Assembly (NCBI GenBank): GCA_030549495.1
Contig: JAUIRK010000885.1
Span: forward strand, 744,001 to 808,000
Source of the DNA: Nectonema munidae
Taxonomy: Eukaryota > Nematomorpha > Nectonematoida > Nectonematidae
Reading direction: 5' to 3'
Length of the DNA: 64,000 bases
Shown here: one piece after another, positions 21,401-36,400 of the stretch
How positions within the stretch are numbered: the first letter of the stretch is position 1
Layout of the letters: each line of letters starts with the position of its first letter
The notes under the pieces: generated by a model
The model's input: the letters and a program-made list of their open reading frames with translations, nothing else
Told to the model about the DNA's origin: nothing
Databases searched by the model: none
Made by a program: the position numbers and the translations under genes

Positions 21401-24400
21401 TAAGTAATTATTTTTTTATTTTATCTTTATTTTATCCTATTTTTTATTTTATCTTTATTTTTTATTTAGTTTTATTTTATCTTATTTTTTATTTTATCTT
21501 TATTTTTATTTTACCTTATTTTTTATTTTATCTTTATTTTTTTTCGAATATATAGTTTTTTGTAAACAGACGATAGTTTATCAAATGGAAACTAGTAGAG
21601 GAGGACTGAAATTAGTTGACGATCTTAACTATATTTACCGAATAGATCGAAAATACGGACAAAAAAATAATTACTCCATATGGATAATAAAATAAATAAA
21701 TAATAAATAAAATAAAAATAAATGGATAATAAATAAAATAAAATTAAAAAATAATTACTCTATTTCCTTATTGGTTGTTTACTTATCACAAACATCGAAA
21801 GCCAAGCTTGGTTGTTTGGAAGAACAACTGTTTTTATCACAAACACTTGTTTTACGGCAAAATTGTCTTAGGGCGCTTTTTCCTATTAGGCAAAATTCCC
21901 TGAGACGAGTTTTCCTACGGCAAATTTGTTTACGGCCAATTTTCCTAGGCCCACATAGCAAAGTTGCAGGTAAAATAGGCTAACAATATCATATTAAAAC
22001 AGTTCAAAGTTTCCAAATTTATTGATTTTATTTATGCAGCAATTTGGATTCAGTTTAAGTAACTAGAAAATATTTTAGTTAATCAAAAAACTCTTTCTAT
22101 AAAAACGGATTTTATGCTTTTAGTGCTCCCCTCTAGTGCATGTTGGTTCTTAATTTCGCCTTTTGTTAAAAAGGTTGAGAATCACTGGTTTAGATGGTTA
22201 TGTTCACTCATATCTTTTATCCTCTGAAGAAAGTTTAATTTTTCGCCTCAATGGTTGTTAGGGTGTACCTCTCAGCTTAACAGTCATAATTTGATAGTCT
22301 CTTGCCGACAAAGGTTAGGATACCTCTAACCTTATTAAATTTTACAAAACGCACCTACACACACATACACATTTTCAATATATATATAAAAAAATGTCGC
22401 TAAAAAGGAAAATTATGTTACCGTTAGCTCCAAATCTAAAGGATCACATGTCTTTATTTGTCTTTTGAATTTAATTACGGTATGAGTACCATTTACAAAT
22501 CCAGAATATTCATAATCTTGAAAGTCATCTTCAATTGGCGTAAACTCATTTATCATGTATCTATCCTAAAAAATTATTTGTTAAACATCTAAAATATAAT
22601 TTTTTCTTCTTTTTTTTTAAATTCAACATTAATTTCCCAACACCTTTAATTTAATATATGGTCATCAATCCTTTTTATATTTTTTTAAAAACTAAAAAAT
22701 AAATAAATATTGCAATACAATCATAGAACAATCGGAATAATTTTTTTCTGAATTTTAAGCGAAAACCTTTTGGTATTGAAGCGAGGCGTCTAGATCTAGA
22801 TCAGAAGTGGGCAGACTACGCCCAATGAGCAGCAGGTGGCCCTCTAAAGGTATTTATGTAGCCCTAAAACATAACGTTACAAACGAAGGTTATTTAGAGT
22901 CCTTCACATTTATCTTAAATATAAAATTGCGCAAACAATTTTTGGTTGACTGTAAAATTATAGACGTTCATACTACATGATCATTTATTATCATGTAGAC
23001 TGTGTGCATACTTATTGATCATTGGGAGGAAAAATTCTTGAAGAATGAAGTTGCTTTTATCAATGGTTGGAGCCTCAATGATTGTTAGGGTGTACCTCTC
23101 AGCTTAACAGTCATAAAAATTGTGATTAACCATCTTAATCATAATGCGAGCATATAGCCTTACGGCTTAAAGTGCTTTGATATCTCCACCAAACAACCAA
23201 GATATTATCAAATATATTTATTGGTTCAATTTAAGGGTAAAAAAATTTTAATCTCATACTTTACTTTTCGAATAAGCTTTATATAATAAAAACCATTTTT
23301 TCAGTTTTAAATGTTTACAGAAATTTTAATAAATTCTTTTAAAATTAGAACTTTGAAAAAAATGTAGTTATGATGAAGGTTTTACTTTAGTGTTTTACAA
23401 ACGTAAAAGAATTTGAATCAATAAAAATATTTTTAAATAAGTTAAATGTGACAAAAAAAACGTATTGTTTGTTTCTTTGAAAAAATCGAATTTTTTATTG
23501 AAAATGATTTCGATCAAGGTGCCGATATTTTCATTATTTTTAATTGGCATCTGTAGAAGAGAGTGAGATTATTTATGGCTCGAGTAAATTGACAAAATAA
23601 TTGCAATTTTTTGTACATATTTTTCAAATTTCATTAGAATTATTATAAATCTAAAGGATTTAAGGGGTCCACTTCCTTCTCTCTGCATGACATTCTAATT
23701 TTTATGTTAACTAATTTGTTTTTTAGAAAATACATTTAAAGTTGACAAGGCATTTAGCATATGTGTATCGATGGTTCCATGATGAAAAGCAATATTACAC
23801 TTTTTTTTTATAAGCAACCGAGTAGCTAAGAGTTCAGGGTTCAAATCAGGCAAAAAATTAAACAACTTGCTTAGCAAACCTCAGGCCTCATATGGATCTT
23901 TTGCTAAATTTTTGGAATTCTAAACATAGCTTTCATTTCTCCCTTTCTCAAGAAATAAGGCTCACTTTTAGTTAATTTAATTATTTTTGACCGGTTATAG
24001 ACCACAATCGACATATGTCCACTCTACAAAAATAAAATCTTCTTCCTTACATTAGATGTCTTCTGATTATTCTGATCATTAACGGGTTTTTAATGTAATT
24101 TATTATAATTATAAAATGTTTATATTTTAATAAAAATTATTGATTAATAAAAAAATAATGCTAAGCAATGACTTAAGCAACTTGAGGCCTGGAAAGTCTC
24201 TTCACCCTTACCAACCTGAGGCCTGATCCAGAAAATCGAGTTGCCTGTGTACACACTTGCATTCTTCTGTATGTAAATAGTATAGGTGTGTTTGATAGCA
24301 AAAAAATATTAACATAGATTGGAGAGTGGTTGGTATTTTTACGTGTTTTCAGTAATGAACTTTTGACATTTATGCTATAAACCTATGCACTGAAAAATAC

Positions 24401-27400
24401 ATCTAGTGGAATAGAATAGTAAAGTAAAAGTTATTTTACAAGAAAAGTAGTAAAAAAATTTAGCTTATAAGTTGCTTTTATTCTTCTCTCACAGCATGCG
24501 CTTTCTCAATAAAGACATATGGAAGTAATTATATACTTTACAGTTATCAAATTTTGGGATGATCTTAACCCTACAACGACCAAAAAGGTCAATTGACCCA
24601 AATATTTTATTTTTTAATATAATTACTTATTTTTATGTATATAATGCTCAGTCCTAAAAAATTTAATGATTTGCCTTATAAGTATGGATTCGTTATAAAG
24701 AGCCTTTTTTTTTGAAGTTTTTGATTTTGAGTTAAATTTTTCTGCTAAGAAATAACTGTGAAACAATTGTCCTTCTACCAATATTACCACAATTTTTTTC
24801 AGATTTGTAAGTATTAGCTAATGATGATGATGTTTGAGGTTGATCACAACTAGATAGTTACACCAAGTAATCACCGGCCAGTGTCAAATTTCTTTTTGAT
24901 TTTAATTATATACACCCAATTTGACGTTATAGTACATTATTATTGATTTATGCAGTATATCTGTTTCTATGAGTTCCTCATTTACTGGTTTAAATCCCAA
25001 GTTAACACCTGTTTTTTAATATATAAACAAACCATCCACCATTATAATAAGAGTCCCAAAATTGAAATTTATATTATTGCCTATTTACAAAACTACACAT
25101 ATACACAGAATAAAAGGTAAATTAGCATTTTGAACTGATTTTTTGAAAATTTAAATTCCACGTTTATGTTCTAATTTAGTTGTATATATTTCAGGTACTT
25201 AAGCATAATATTGAGAATCAATTATATGATACATTTTAAAATTCTTTCTTTTTTTAAAATCATGAAAATGTTTACTTATCATGCAAACATGAATGATATT
25301 GCCTAAAAAACAAAGTTATTATCAATATCAAACTATTTGTGCAATATATCAAAGAAATGATTTTTGAGTAAAAGCATACTGATTTCTGCAATATTTTAGG
25401 TTGATTGTGTGTCATATTTAGATCATGGAAACGAATAAATCTCATTTTGAACTTCATATAATTCCTTCCAATAACCATTTTCAAAAGGCCTTACTAGTGT
25501 GGAGGTTATCTAATGAAATACATTGGTCTTAAAATTCTAGCATATATATATAAAATTAAAATCCAGTCAATTAGTTATCATCAAAAGACTTAGAATCGAC
25601 TTTCGCATATGTAATTTATGTAAATGGAAAAAGATATCCAACTTAAAATTTTGAAATATATGAGTAGCTAACAATCAAACTGTTATCGAAATTTTTGAAC
25701 CTTTGTTTCTTTCTTCCTTTTATATCTTGTTAAAATTAATGTATCTTACATATAGCAAATTTATAATTCTCATTTGATATTTAGTGCTGATCATAATTTA
25801 CACTAAAATAAGAAAATTCCCGGCTTACAAATATTTCGCGTGATGAACAGTTTTATGGAAGTAATTTACAAAACCACGGTTCCACTGTACTTTGAGAATT
25901 TATTCCATATGGCATTCAAAAATTCTATATTCCCCAGAGATATTCGATTTGTATTTCATTTATACAATTTGTAATACTTAATTATCAACCGCGAAAAGAA
26001 ATTTTGAGGATAAATTTTAAGTTGTTATTAGATGGCGTTATTACGTTATTTATCGATGAAAAAAAATTTAATTGAGGTAGTAAAAAATTTCTTCCATGCG
26101 AGGGTTATTACAATTTATAAAAATGTCCACCCAACAGAAGATGGAAATGACATATGCTGAATAATGTGTTTCAATGCGTATTTGGTCATGAGTCTGTTAA
26201 CTAAATAATTTTAAAAATGATTTAACCATAAAACAACCAATCTTACTAGCTGATTCTAAAACAAACTTAACTTAAAATAAACGTTCGCGTTAGGATTGTA
26301 TCGTTCACTCAGCTGTAAAATATGTAATATAATATATGTAAAATACATTCTGGTAAAATTATATATATATATACCAAGGTATAGTTATGCAGTATCAAGG
26401 TCCAGTAGGCGTTTAGTTGGATAGAAAGTCCAGGTAGACCTGGACTCGGCATTGCGGGAGGGCCACAATATCCGAAAAGATGCGTGCGAGAGTCACAAAC
26501 AAACTTAATTTAACTGATTCTAAGTAAATAAACTTACAAAATAACTTTGGTGTAGCTAGGATATGGAAGACGGTTGGCACGAAAGGATTTTAGAGTGGGG
26601 GAAGCAAATTTTGCTATATTATACAGTTAGAAAGGGGACATATTCGCGAATTTGGGGTTACTGACCCATTTCTAGCTACGCCACTGAACTAACTAGATAA
26701 CTATAAATAAATTGAAAAAATTTGACACAGATGCCTTTTTTACAATTACTGGGAAAATGTCTTGACATTAATGGGTAAACAAGATTGTGTTCAAGTGCCA
26801 GATGAATGAGTGCAATAAATAAACAGTAGAAACAATGACTTTAAAATTTGAATATTTTTTGTTTTAGCATATTTTGGTTTGATTAATCATGCCATTATGT
26901 AATAGCTACATCTGTTGGCTGACACAGCACAGTTAAGAGCATGGTATAAATTCTAATAGCATGTCAATTTACTCCATACTTGTGATGGATAAAATGGTGT
27001 AAATAAATTTTGATGAATGCCTGCATAAATTTTTTTAATCACATCTCAACTAAATTTTAAAGAATCTTGACTCATAAATATAGTACGCTCCATCAACATC
27101 ATTGACACTACAACCGACGTCGAAGGTAAAACTGATACATAAACAGATCAGTAGGTTTGAGGGTATTATGGTACTGTCGATATATACCAAAGTTGACCAA
27201 ACTAAAGCCTAAAATAGGCTGCATGCTGCCCTTCACTGCAAAATTATATATATACTCATACTACATGTTCATTGATTGCTTCAATTTCCAATAAAATGGC
27301 TTTTTTCATTTGTTTTACTTTTTCGCAGTTCAGTGAGAATTTGTATTCTTGAAGAAATAAGCTACTTTTGATCTATATTCATTGTTATGGAGTGTATAAT

Positions 27401-30400
27401 AAATTTTGATTTCATACATATTTTTCCAAGAATAGTTATGTAATTAAAACTATTTTTTCAAGATTAAAATATTTCCTCAAAAATGAGAACTTTGGATAAT
27501 AAATGTGAGTGAAATTAACTTAGTTTTTTACAAGCACTAAAGTTTTTGAATCAATGAAAATAACGTGAGTATTAACGCATTGTTTCTTTCCTTGAAAGCA
27601 TCGCCTATTTTAAATATTGTCCATTTTAGAATACCATCATGCGAGCCTTTAACTAAAAATTGATATACGGGAAAACGAGTATATTTTATTCATAAAAACC
27701 CAGTTTGGGTGAATTTTGATGAATTAGCCTACAAGAAACGTAGATACCATTCTTTCGTTAATATGCGCACGTTGGGATCAGAAACCCCTACCGCATATTA
27801 AGTGAGAGTGCATTTTAGCATCCGTCATGTCCGCCATCTTGAATCTCGTCTGAGAACGACAAATATCGTTCAAAGAGATTTTAGCGGAAGATTGGTATAC
27901 TAACAAGAGAACGTACGTGTCGAATTCTGAGATAGGCAACGGGTGGGGCATTTGACTTTATTGAGTTGGCACTGAAGAATCAAGAATGTAATTAATATTT
28001 TTCGTTTTTTTACTTATTTATTGCAAATTAAGTTTCATTTACACAGACGAACAAACTTTCGCGAACAACAAAACGAGATTACTAAAAAGAGAATTACTAG
28101 AACATGGGTGAAAAATTCTGAACTAAGCATGAGAAGGAGGGCCGGAAAGAGGTCCGGTATTTGACTTTTTGAGTCGGCACTATAGAATCAAGAGTGCAAT
28201 TTTTTTAATTATTTGTTTATCATCCTCATGCAAATTAAAATTATATTATACTTTAATTAAAAAAAATTATAGTATTCAATTATTTAAAAAAAAATACTAT
28301 GGATTAATTTATTATATTGCTTTCTATAAAACGATTTTATCAATAGATAAGTCAAAAAAATTCAACCACATAAAAAAAGGAAAAAATTTTTTAGGAGTGT
28401 AGAAATTTGATGGGTATTTTCCACCATTTTTTTTAGCTTTATCTTGCTTTTCGCGAGAATAACTATATCTATAAACTAAAAAATTAGCAACTAGGAAATT
28501 TCATTAATTTATAAATCTGCTAATAGACGTTAAATTTAATATATAGAGTAAAACCTGTCTTAGAGATCACCTTGATAGAACGGTAACCTGTCTTCACCAA
28601 GCAAAGCCGATTCCGTAAAACTGCGAAAAAGTAGAACACAAAAGAATGGTCACTTTTCTAAAATCGTCATTTTCAATCGGTCGATGTTTGAACAATAAAA
28701 AACATGTTTTACTGTACATAAAATATTGAAAATCTTAAGATTTATTGTCTTTGAAAAATTTTTTTTTCCGATTTTCACTCATAAACTGATTTAATCATTC
28801 TTCAAATGTATATTAAATCATTATTGTCAGTTGAGTGAAAAATAAGTTTAAAAAATATGTGGACTATAGTTTATGGTGATTATCATTTATTTATTATTGG
28901 ATTTAGTTTTTTTTTATTTTCTAAAGTATTGTAAAATTTTACTTTTCAAAATTATTGTTACTACTTTCCAAAAATTGTTCTATAATTAGCTGTATTAAAA
29001 ATTAAATATAATTATTTAAATCAATTACAAATACACCCTTAAAAATATTAGAACACAAAAAAACTTCAATTTTTTTTCTTCTTATTATTTTGTAGAGGCT
29101 AAAAGGAGCGTGTACCACATTTAAAGTTCACGTTGTCTTAAATATGAATTTAATAATTTTTTAAAGCGACATTTTACTGGCGTACAGGCAGATATCATCA
29201 CCCTTAGTGGAATTTAGCTTGTGTATGTGAATGAACATAAGGACCCTTTTATTTCATAAAAGAATTTAAAAAATAACAGTTATGTATCATTTTTGCTGTC
29301 AGAATTTTTTTGGAGGTTTCTTGTCAGTTTTTTAAGTTGATTTTGAATATGCTAATCTTTTGGTTTGGTTAGCTCAACTTTTTTTTCGCAATTCAGAGTT
29401 GTTTCAGAATATAATTTTTTTTAATTTTTTATTTTCATCATTTCATATACAAATTTATATATGTTTATCAGTGTTCAAAAAGATTTTTTGTTTAGAAATA
29501 ATTAAATATGCATATAAAGTATTTAAACGATCCAGATAGGTTTTAGTATATTTGCGGTAAGGTCACGTTTCCTGGCCAAGTGTCGATAATTACCAAGTTT
29601 GTCAAAAAATCCTATCATGCATATTTTGGGGTGAAACTGGGCGAATAGGACAAGCTGTTTGCACCGCATATTAGTTGCAGAACTTGTGTTGAAGGTTTGA
29701 GAAGATGGGTGGATGGAAAGCAACCTGAACTGGCTTTTAGAATTCCTATGGTTTGACGTGAGCAGAAGGATCATTGCACAGATTGCAATTTTTGCTTGAA
29801 AAATTTGATTGGCATAAATAAAAAGCATCAGTAATATATCCAGATGTTGTATCGGCGATTAAACCTGTTCCTCATGGTCCAGACGTGCCAGTACCCGATA
29901 AACCCTCAAACATTCACTCATTTTCAAGCTCGGATGATTATGATGGTGATTCCTCTTCCGACAATTCCTTCAAATGTACTATGAATAATTCTGAACCAAT
30001 TTGCATGACTCAGGCTAAGCTTAATGATTTAGTCAGATACTTGGCCCTGTCGAAAGAATCTGATCAGTTATTGGGCTCGAGATTGAAGCAAGACAACTTG
30101 TTAGCCCCAGAAACTACATTTGCTTGATATAGGGAAAGGGAAAAATAATTTAGAGGGTTCTTTTCTTACAACAGCGATTCTTCTTTTGTTTATTGTAAGA
30201 ATGTTGGAAATTTGAATGAAACTTTAGGAGTCGAATACCATTCTAAGGACTGGCGACTTTTTTGGACTCTTCTCTTAAAAGTTTCAAAGCTGTTTTGCTG
30301 AACATCTGCAACACTTTTTCATCTGTTCCTTTGGCTCATTCTGTGAGAATTAAAGAAAATTTTGATGACATAAAGTCTATTCTTTCAGCACTTAAATATG

Positions 30401-33400
30401 AAGAACATCAGTGGTTGATATGCGGAGATTTAATTTTTTTGTTACAATCCGGATTACACCAAATTTACATGCTTCTTGTGACTATGGGATAGTCGAGCTG
30501 ACGACTTACATTTCAACAAAAAAGAATGGCCTCCAAAAAGCGAAATAAAAAAATGATCACATAACATTTTATCTAATCCTCTTGTACCGGCAGAAAAGAT
30601 CTTGCTTCCACCTCTATACATTAACTTGGTCTCATGAAAAACTTCATTAAAGCACTTGATGAAGACAGCTCAATTTTTGATTTTCTTAGAAAAAAATTTC
30701 ATAGAAACTAATAGCATTGCAAAAATAAAAGCCGGCATTTTTGATGGTCCAGGGATCAGAGAACTAATGAAGGATAGTACATTTGAAAATGTATGAACAC
30801 AAACGAGAAAAAAAGCATGGACTTCTTTTAAGTCATTAGTCGAAAATTTCTTGGGCAACCATCGAAGTAACAACTACAAGGTCATAGTTAAAAAAACTTC
30901 TTCAGTGCCCCGGGCGAGAATGTCGTTGAAAATTCATTTTTTAGACGCTCATCTGGATTTTTTCCCAAAAACTGTGGAGTTTACAGCGAAGAGCAAGGAG
31001 AGCGCTTCCATCAAGATATCTGAGTGATGGAGGAATGATATCAAAGTGTGTGGAATATTAATATGCTTGCCGACTATTGCTGGTGCCTCAAACGTGATAA
31101 TCCGAGGTCCAAATACAATAGAAAACCAATAAAAAGATCGTTTTTTTTTTTTTTTAGAAAAAACGGGTTTCATTTTCTATTTTAGCATGCAAAAAAATAT
31201 ATAATATCCGTAGAAAAACTTCTGACAACAGAAAAAAAAATTAAATGCAGGACTGTGAATCAAATAATAATAATAATTGAAATGCAAATTTAAAAATCTT
31301 TTTTAAGACAGTGATGAGTTAAATAGTAAGCTCCTCCAAAAATTCATACGGATCTCTATTTTAATCCTTTCAGGCAGTGGTTTTTCAAAATTTATTGTCT
31401 GCTTTCTTTTTCAATTACTTTTTATATACTTAAAGCAGAAGATTTTTATTTCATGGGACGGCGATGACCCATTGTTCCTGAAAGGGTTAAAAGTTATACA
31501 TTGAGTATTGAAAATATCTTAAATTCAACCCATTTCTTGAGACAAATTTATGAAACTTAAATAATTGTATTTTGAATTAATCATTTTTCAGGCACAATGG
31601 GATAGCAGTGTCGAAAAAACTTCTCCAAAAATTATATAAAATTAATTGAGAAAGGAAGCAGACGATAGAAAACCAATGCTTGAAAGACATCCATATTTCA
31701 GCCATCCGATATATTCATACTCACTTTTATAATATATTTTCTCAATATTGGACTCCTGATGCAAACGTTACCGTTGACGAGCAGTTGGTAAGCTTTAGAG
31801 GACGATCCAATATCAAGATCTACGATCCAAAAAAGCCAGGTCATTATGTATTCAAGTTCTATCATCTTAGAACTTTTATTACCTAAAGACTGAGTTGTAT
31901 GTTTCAGGGCTTCCTGACAAAGTTACTTTTCATCATTTTGTATCATGAAAAGGTTAATTACTGCTTGTAATCTTCCTCAAGGATCTGGAATTTTTGTGAT
32001 AGGTTTTTACATCATATAATATAGTTAAAGGGCCCTCGAAAGAAAATATACTGTTTGTGGAACAGCCATGGCAGCAAGGAAGTTTATTCCTAACATTTTA
32101 AAACCTAATTACCTAAAGAGTCTAAAACTTCAGGAATGTGAATCAAGAATTATTTATTGTAAAGAAGCCTCACTTTCTGCTTACATTCCTCGAAAGCATG
32201 CCAAAAAAACTTCAAAGTTGTCTATGTGTTTTCCTCACAACCAAAAAGAGTTGAAATTTCTAGTATTTATCGTAAACGCGCCATTGTTGGAAATAATAAA
32301 AATAAGAGTGGTGTAGATGTTGCGAATCGAATGGTCAGACAGTTCCGTACATATAAGCCATGTAGAAGGTGGACAGTTGCTGTATTTTCTAACTACCTTG
32401 ATATTTCCTGCTTAAATACATATATTATCACTCGATTTAACTCCTCTGAAAGTCATTCTTCCAATGTTAATCATGGTAGAAAAAATTTTTAAAAAAGCTT
32501 GCATTTTATTTGGCTAGTGATTCAATGAAAATAAGAGCTTCAACTCCCCAGATCAACTCAAAAGTAAAATCCCTTTTGAATTTTTACGGTTTTTCGCCTG
32601 AAAAAGAGCATCAACCTTCAAGCTCTCTCAGAGGATTTTGTTATTTTTGTCTACCTAAGAAAACTAGAACAACGCGAAAGTGTGAAGGATGTTCTTTTTT
32701 ATTTGCAAAACACATTCAAAACTTTCCTGCTCTCAATCCTTAGCTTAAATTTTTTTCTGCTTCAATAAAATTGCATTTTCTCCACTATTTATTCTTAAAA
32801 CCTTAAAATAGGAAATTTTTTAATTTACTAAATTTATTGCACTTTTTATACTCTTTTTTGTTATAAATCAAAATTAAAAAATATATTTTAGGAAAAAATA
32901 ATTTTAATTTTTAACGCCATCTCAAAATTTCTTTTTATAATTTTTACAATTTTTGGCCTTTTATGCTTTCATTCAAAAACTGTAGGGCCTTTAAATTAAA
33001 TAATGAAATCCTTACATTGACATAATTTTATAATTTTTTTACATATTGGTTAAAATTTTTGCATAATGGGAAAGTTTTTTGTTATATCTTACAAACTATA
33101 GCCGTGGAGTAAAATGCCATATGTCCGTAGTCCGAAGGTTAAAGAAGCTAACGAGAGAATTATACGAAATATAAATTGACATACATCTTGACAATTTCAC
33201 GTTTTATAAAATAAAAACAGTAGAGTGTAAATGTCTTCGGCCACAGCTAATATTTTTTATACAAACTTTTGATCATTGAAATTTATTTATATTAAATTCT
33301 ATATAGAAAGAAAGAAAGAATTTATTGATTACTAAATTACACCCAACAAAATTATGAAATAAAACATGAAAATGGGGGAAAAAAAGAAGTTGTCATGGTA

Positions 33401-36400
33401 GTAATTCAGACATAAAAAGTGATATCAAAAGGTTTAGAGGTAACCCGCTTTAAGAAACACTTACATTAAAAAAACGATGTTTACATAAACATAAATATGT
33501 CAAGCTTATACACATATTATCTCCATATAAAACGCCAATACAATCATAATCGGTATTCAATTTATATATATGGATATAATATATAACATATTTATTATAA
33601 TAATAATAAGTGAATATCTAAACTATATATATATAGTTAAAATATTTATATAATTGTTACATTTATATATCAGTTATGAGATAGTAAAGTAAATGAGTTT
33701 AAAATCGATGAAGCTCAAACTTTGAAATATTAGTCTCTCAATTCTAACAAGCTATTTTTCTTTTTAAATTGTGAAAAACTTAAGCAAGTTTGAAAGGTTT
33801 TATATTCCTTGTTCCAACAATGAACAAACGAGCTTTCAAATTATAGATTGTTTTGATGACTTCAATCTATACCGTGTTAAACTCATATGAAAGTAATTTC
33901 TCAAAAGTGGCCTTTCCATTTCATATTTGAAAGATATCGAATTGATGAAGTTTGGTGGAGCTTGACCAGCCAAAACTTTAAAACAGAAAACACTTAATTT
34001 CAGATTACACATTTCCTTAGCTTTTAGCAATTCAAAATCATGCAATATTGTTTCAACTTCATCTGTTCGCGATTTATTAAATACTATTTATAATTTTATT
34101 TATATTTGATTGACACCAATTCAATAAGTTATAATAAAGTAAATCGATTTAATTTATTCTTCAACATTCTAAAAACACCTATCAAAGAAGATAATTTAGA
34201 ATAGACATAATTTTTATGTTGCTTCCATTGTAACTTTCTGTCTATAATTAATCCAAGTAGCTTAAATTCATTTACAAGATCAAAACCAAAACAAGAGGTT
34301 AATCTTTGGTTGTTATAAGATCGATTTGAGCCCTTAGATTTTGAATAATTTATGGATAAACCGTTTTTTCCGCACCAAACGTAAACATGACTAACATTTT
34401 CTAATACTTCTTTATAATTATTTTCAAAAGATATTATGTTTGAAGGAATTAGCAATGTTATATCATCTGCATATAAATAAAAATCCATTTTATCATTACA
34501 CAAGTACAAATAATTGATGAAAATTTTGAAAAGTCAAAGATCCCTGAGGTATGCCACATCGTAAGACAGTACAGTTCGACTTGTTATTATTTATGTATAC
34601 TGATTGTTTTCGTTCAAAGAGGTAGTTACTCATAAGTTTTAGTGATAAACTACAGAAACCATAGGACTTGAGTTTAAAAAGTAAAATAACACATCTTATA
34701 GAGTCAACTGCTTTCTGTAAGTCAATAAAAAGCGCAATTGTATCAACTTTGTTTTCTAAGTTAACAATTATATTATTAATCAATAGTGAATTAAAGCTTT
34801 CTGTGGAGAAGTTTTTCCTAAAAGCAAATTATTTACTATAAAAAAATTGTTATTCCTAAATTAATTCTCAATTTTCGATGACAGGATTTTTTCTAATATC
34901 TTTGATATTATTGGTATCAGTGTAATAGATCTATAATTTTCAGCTAAATGGGTGGAGTCTTTTTTATGTATAGGAGTAACCTTTCCTACTTTAAAGCAAG
35001 TGGGATACGCGCCTTCAGATAAACAAGAGTTAAAAATGTGGAAAAGAGGCAAATGAATATAATTGTTAATAATGTCTTTCAACATTCTAGTAGAAAAACC
35101 ATAGTAATCTCCACTAGAACAATTATTCAAGCTGTGAGTTGCCAACAAGATATCATTGACACTAATTTTTCTGAACGAAAAAGATTTATTTGTGTAATTA
35201 TTGAAACTACAAAAATCATCATTTGAAACATTAAAAATTTGAGTAGAAAAATGTTTATTAAACATTTCAGCAACTGATTGACCATTGTCAATCAATATAA
35301 TTGTCGCTAACTCTAAGCACAATATTTCTATTTGAATATGGTTTGATTAAATTGTTAATGTTCCCCCAAAACGATTTTGTACTATTATTTATAAGTTTAT
35401 TTGAGTAATAACTATACTTGAGTTTTTTTACTTTATTCCTTTGAGAGATATACACTTCCTTTTGATGTTTTAACTGGTCACCTGATAATTTTTTGCAAAG
35501 ACTATGTAATTTATCTTTTTTTTTATTAACGATAAAAGTTCGCTGGTTGCCCAACAAGATTTTATATGTTAGTGCTTATTAAATTTTTTATTTAAGTTTT
35601 TCAAAACAGTACACTCATTCAAAACATCAATTAGTCGATACAAAAATTTATGAGCAAAAACTTCAGAATTACTAGAAAATTTTTCAATTAAATTTGACCA
35701 ATCAATTTCAGAAATCATCTTTATAAATTCATCCTTTTTAAAAACCTTTTTAGTAAAATTTTTCTCTTTGTAATGCAGTTTATCTAGACTTAGTAATGTA
35801 GGAAAATGGTCTGAAATGTCATAATCAATTACTAAAGAAATGTATTCATAAAACCCTAGCTTGAAAAAATTATCAATAAGGGAACTGGTTTTTTTTTAAT
35901 TTTTTTCTCGTTGGAGAGGTAATGGTGGGTAAAAAGCCAAAGGGGCTTATTTAAGTGAGAAAACTATAAACTGAACTCGATATATGCACTTTATAGATAT
36001 TACTATTGAAGTCACCAGTAAGAATGTTTATATCGTCATTATTCAATTTACTTAGAAAACTATTCAATTCTTCAACAAATGCTTTTTCAGTAAGACTGTT
36101 TGGATGTCTATATATATTATGGACATATAAGTCAGGGGAGTCACTCATTTTAACTCTCAAAGAAGCAAGTTCAAAGATTGAAACTATCAATAAGTGCAAA
36201 GTCCAAAAGACTCATGCACATAAAAACATAGCCCGCTGTGCATGTTAATTTTACTTTTGAACGACACAAATTTATAGTTTGCCATTGAGTGTAAATTAAG
36301 TTCACAATTTAGACAAGTTTCTTGTAACGCTATTATTAACACTGGTGAAGATAGAAGTGAGTTCAAGCGTGTTTGAAAAACATCAAACTCACCATGTTTT

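Noticed and set aside
23820-23865. tRNA or SINE from the motifs AGCTAAGAG and GGTTCAAATC
   Set aside because: I could not fold a cloverleaf, and a box-like pair alone is weak in this DNA.
26400-26460. Small palindrome GTCCAGGTAGACCTGGAC as a regulatory site
   Set aside because: Isolated, without a partner or context. It may be part of an unrecognised repeat.
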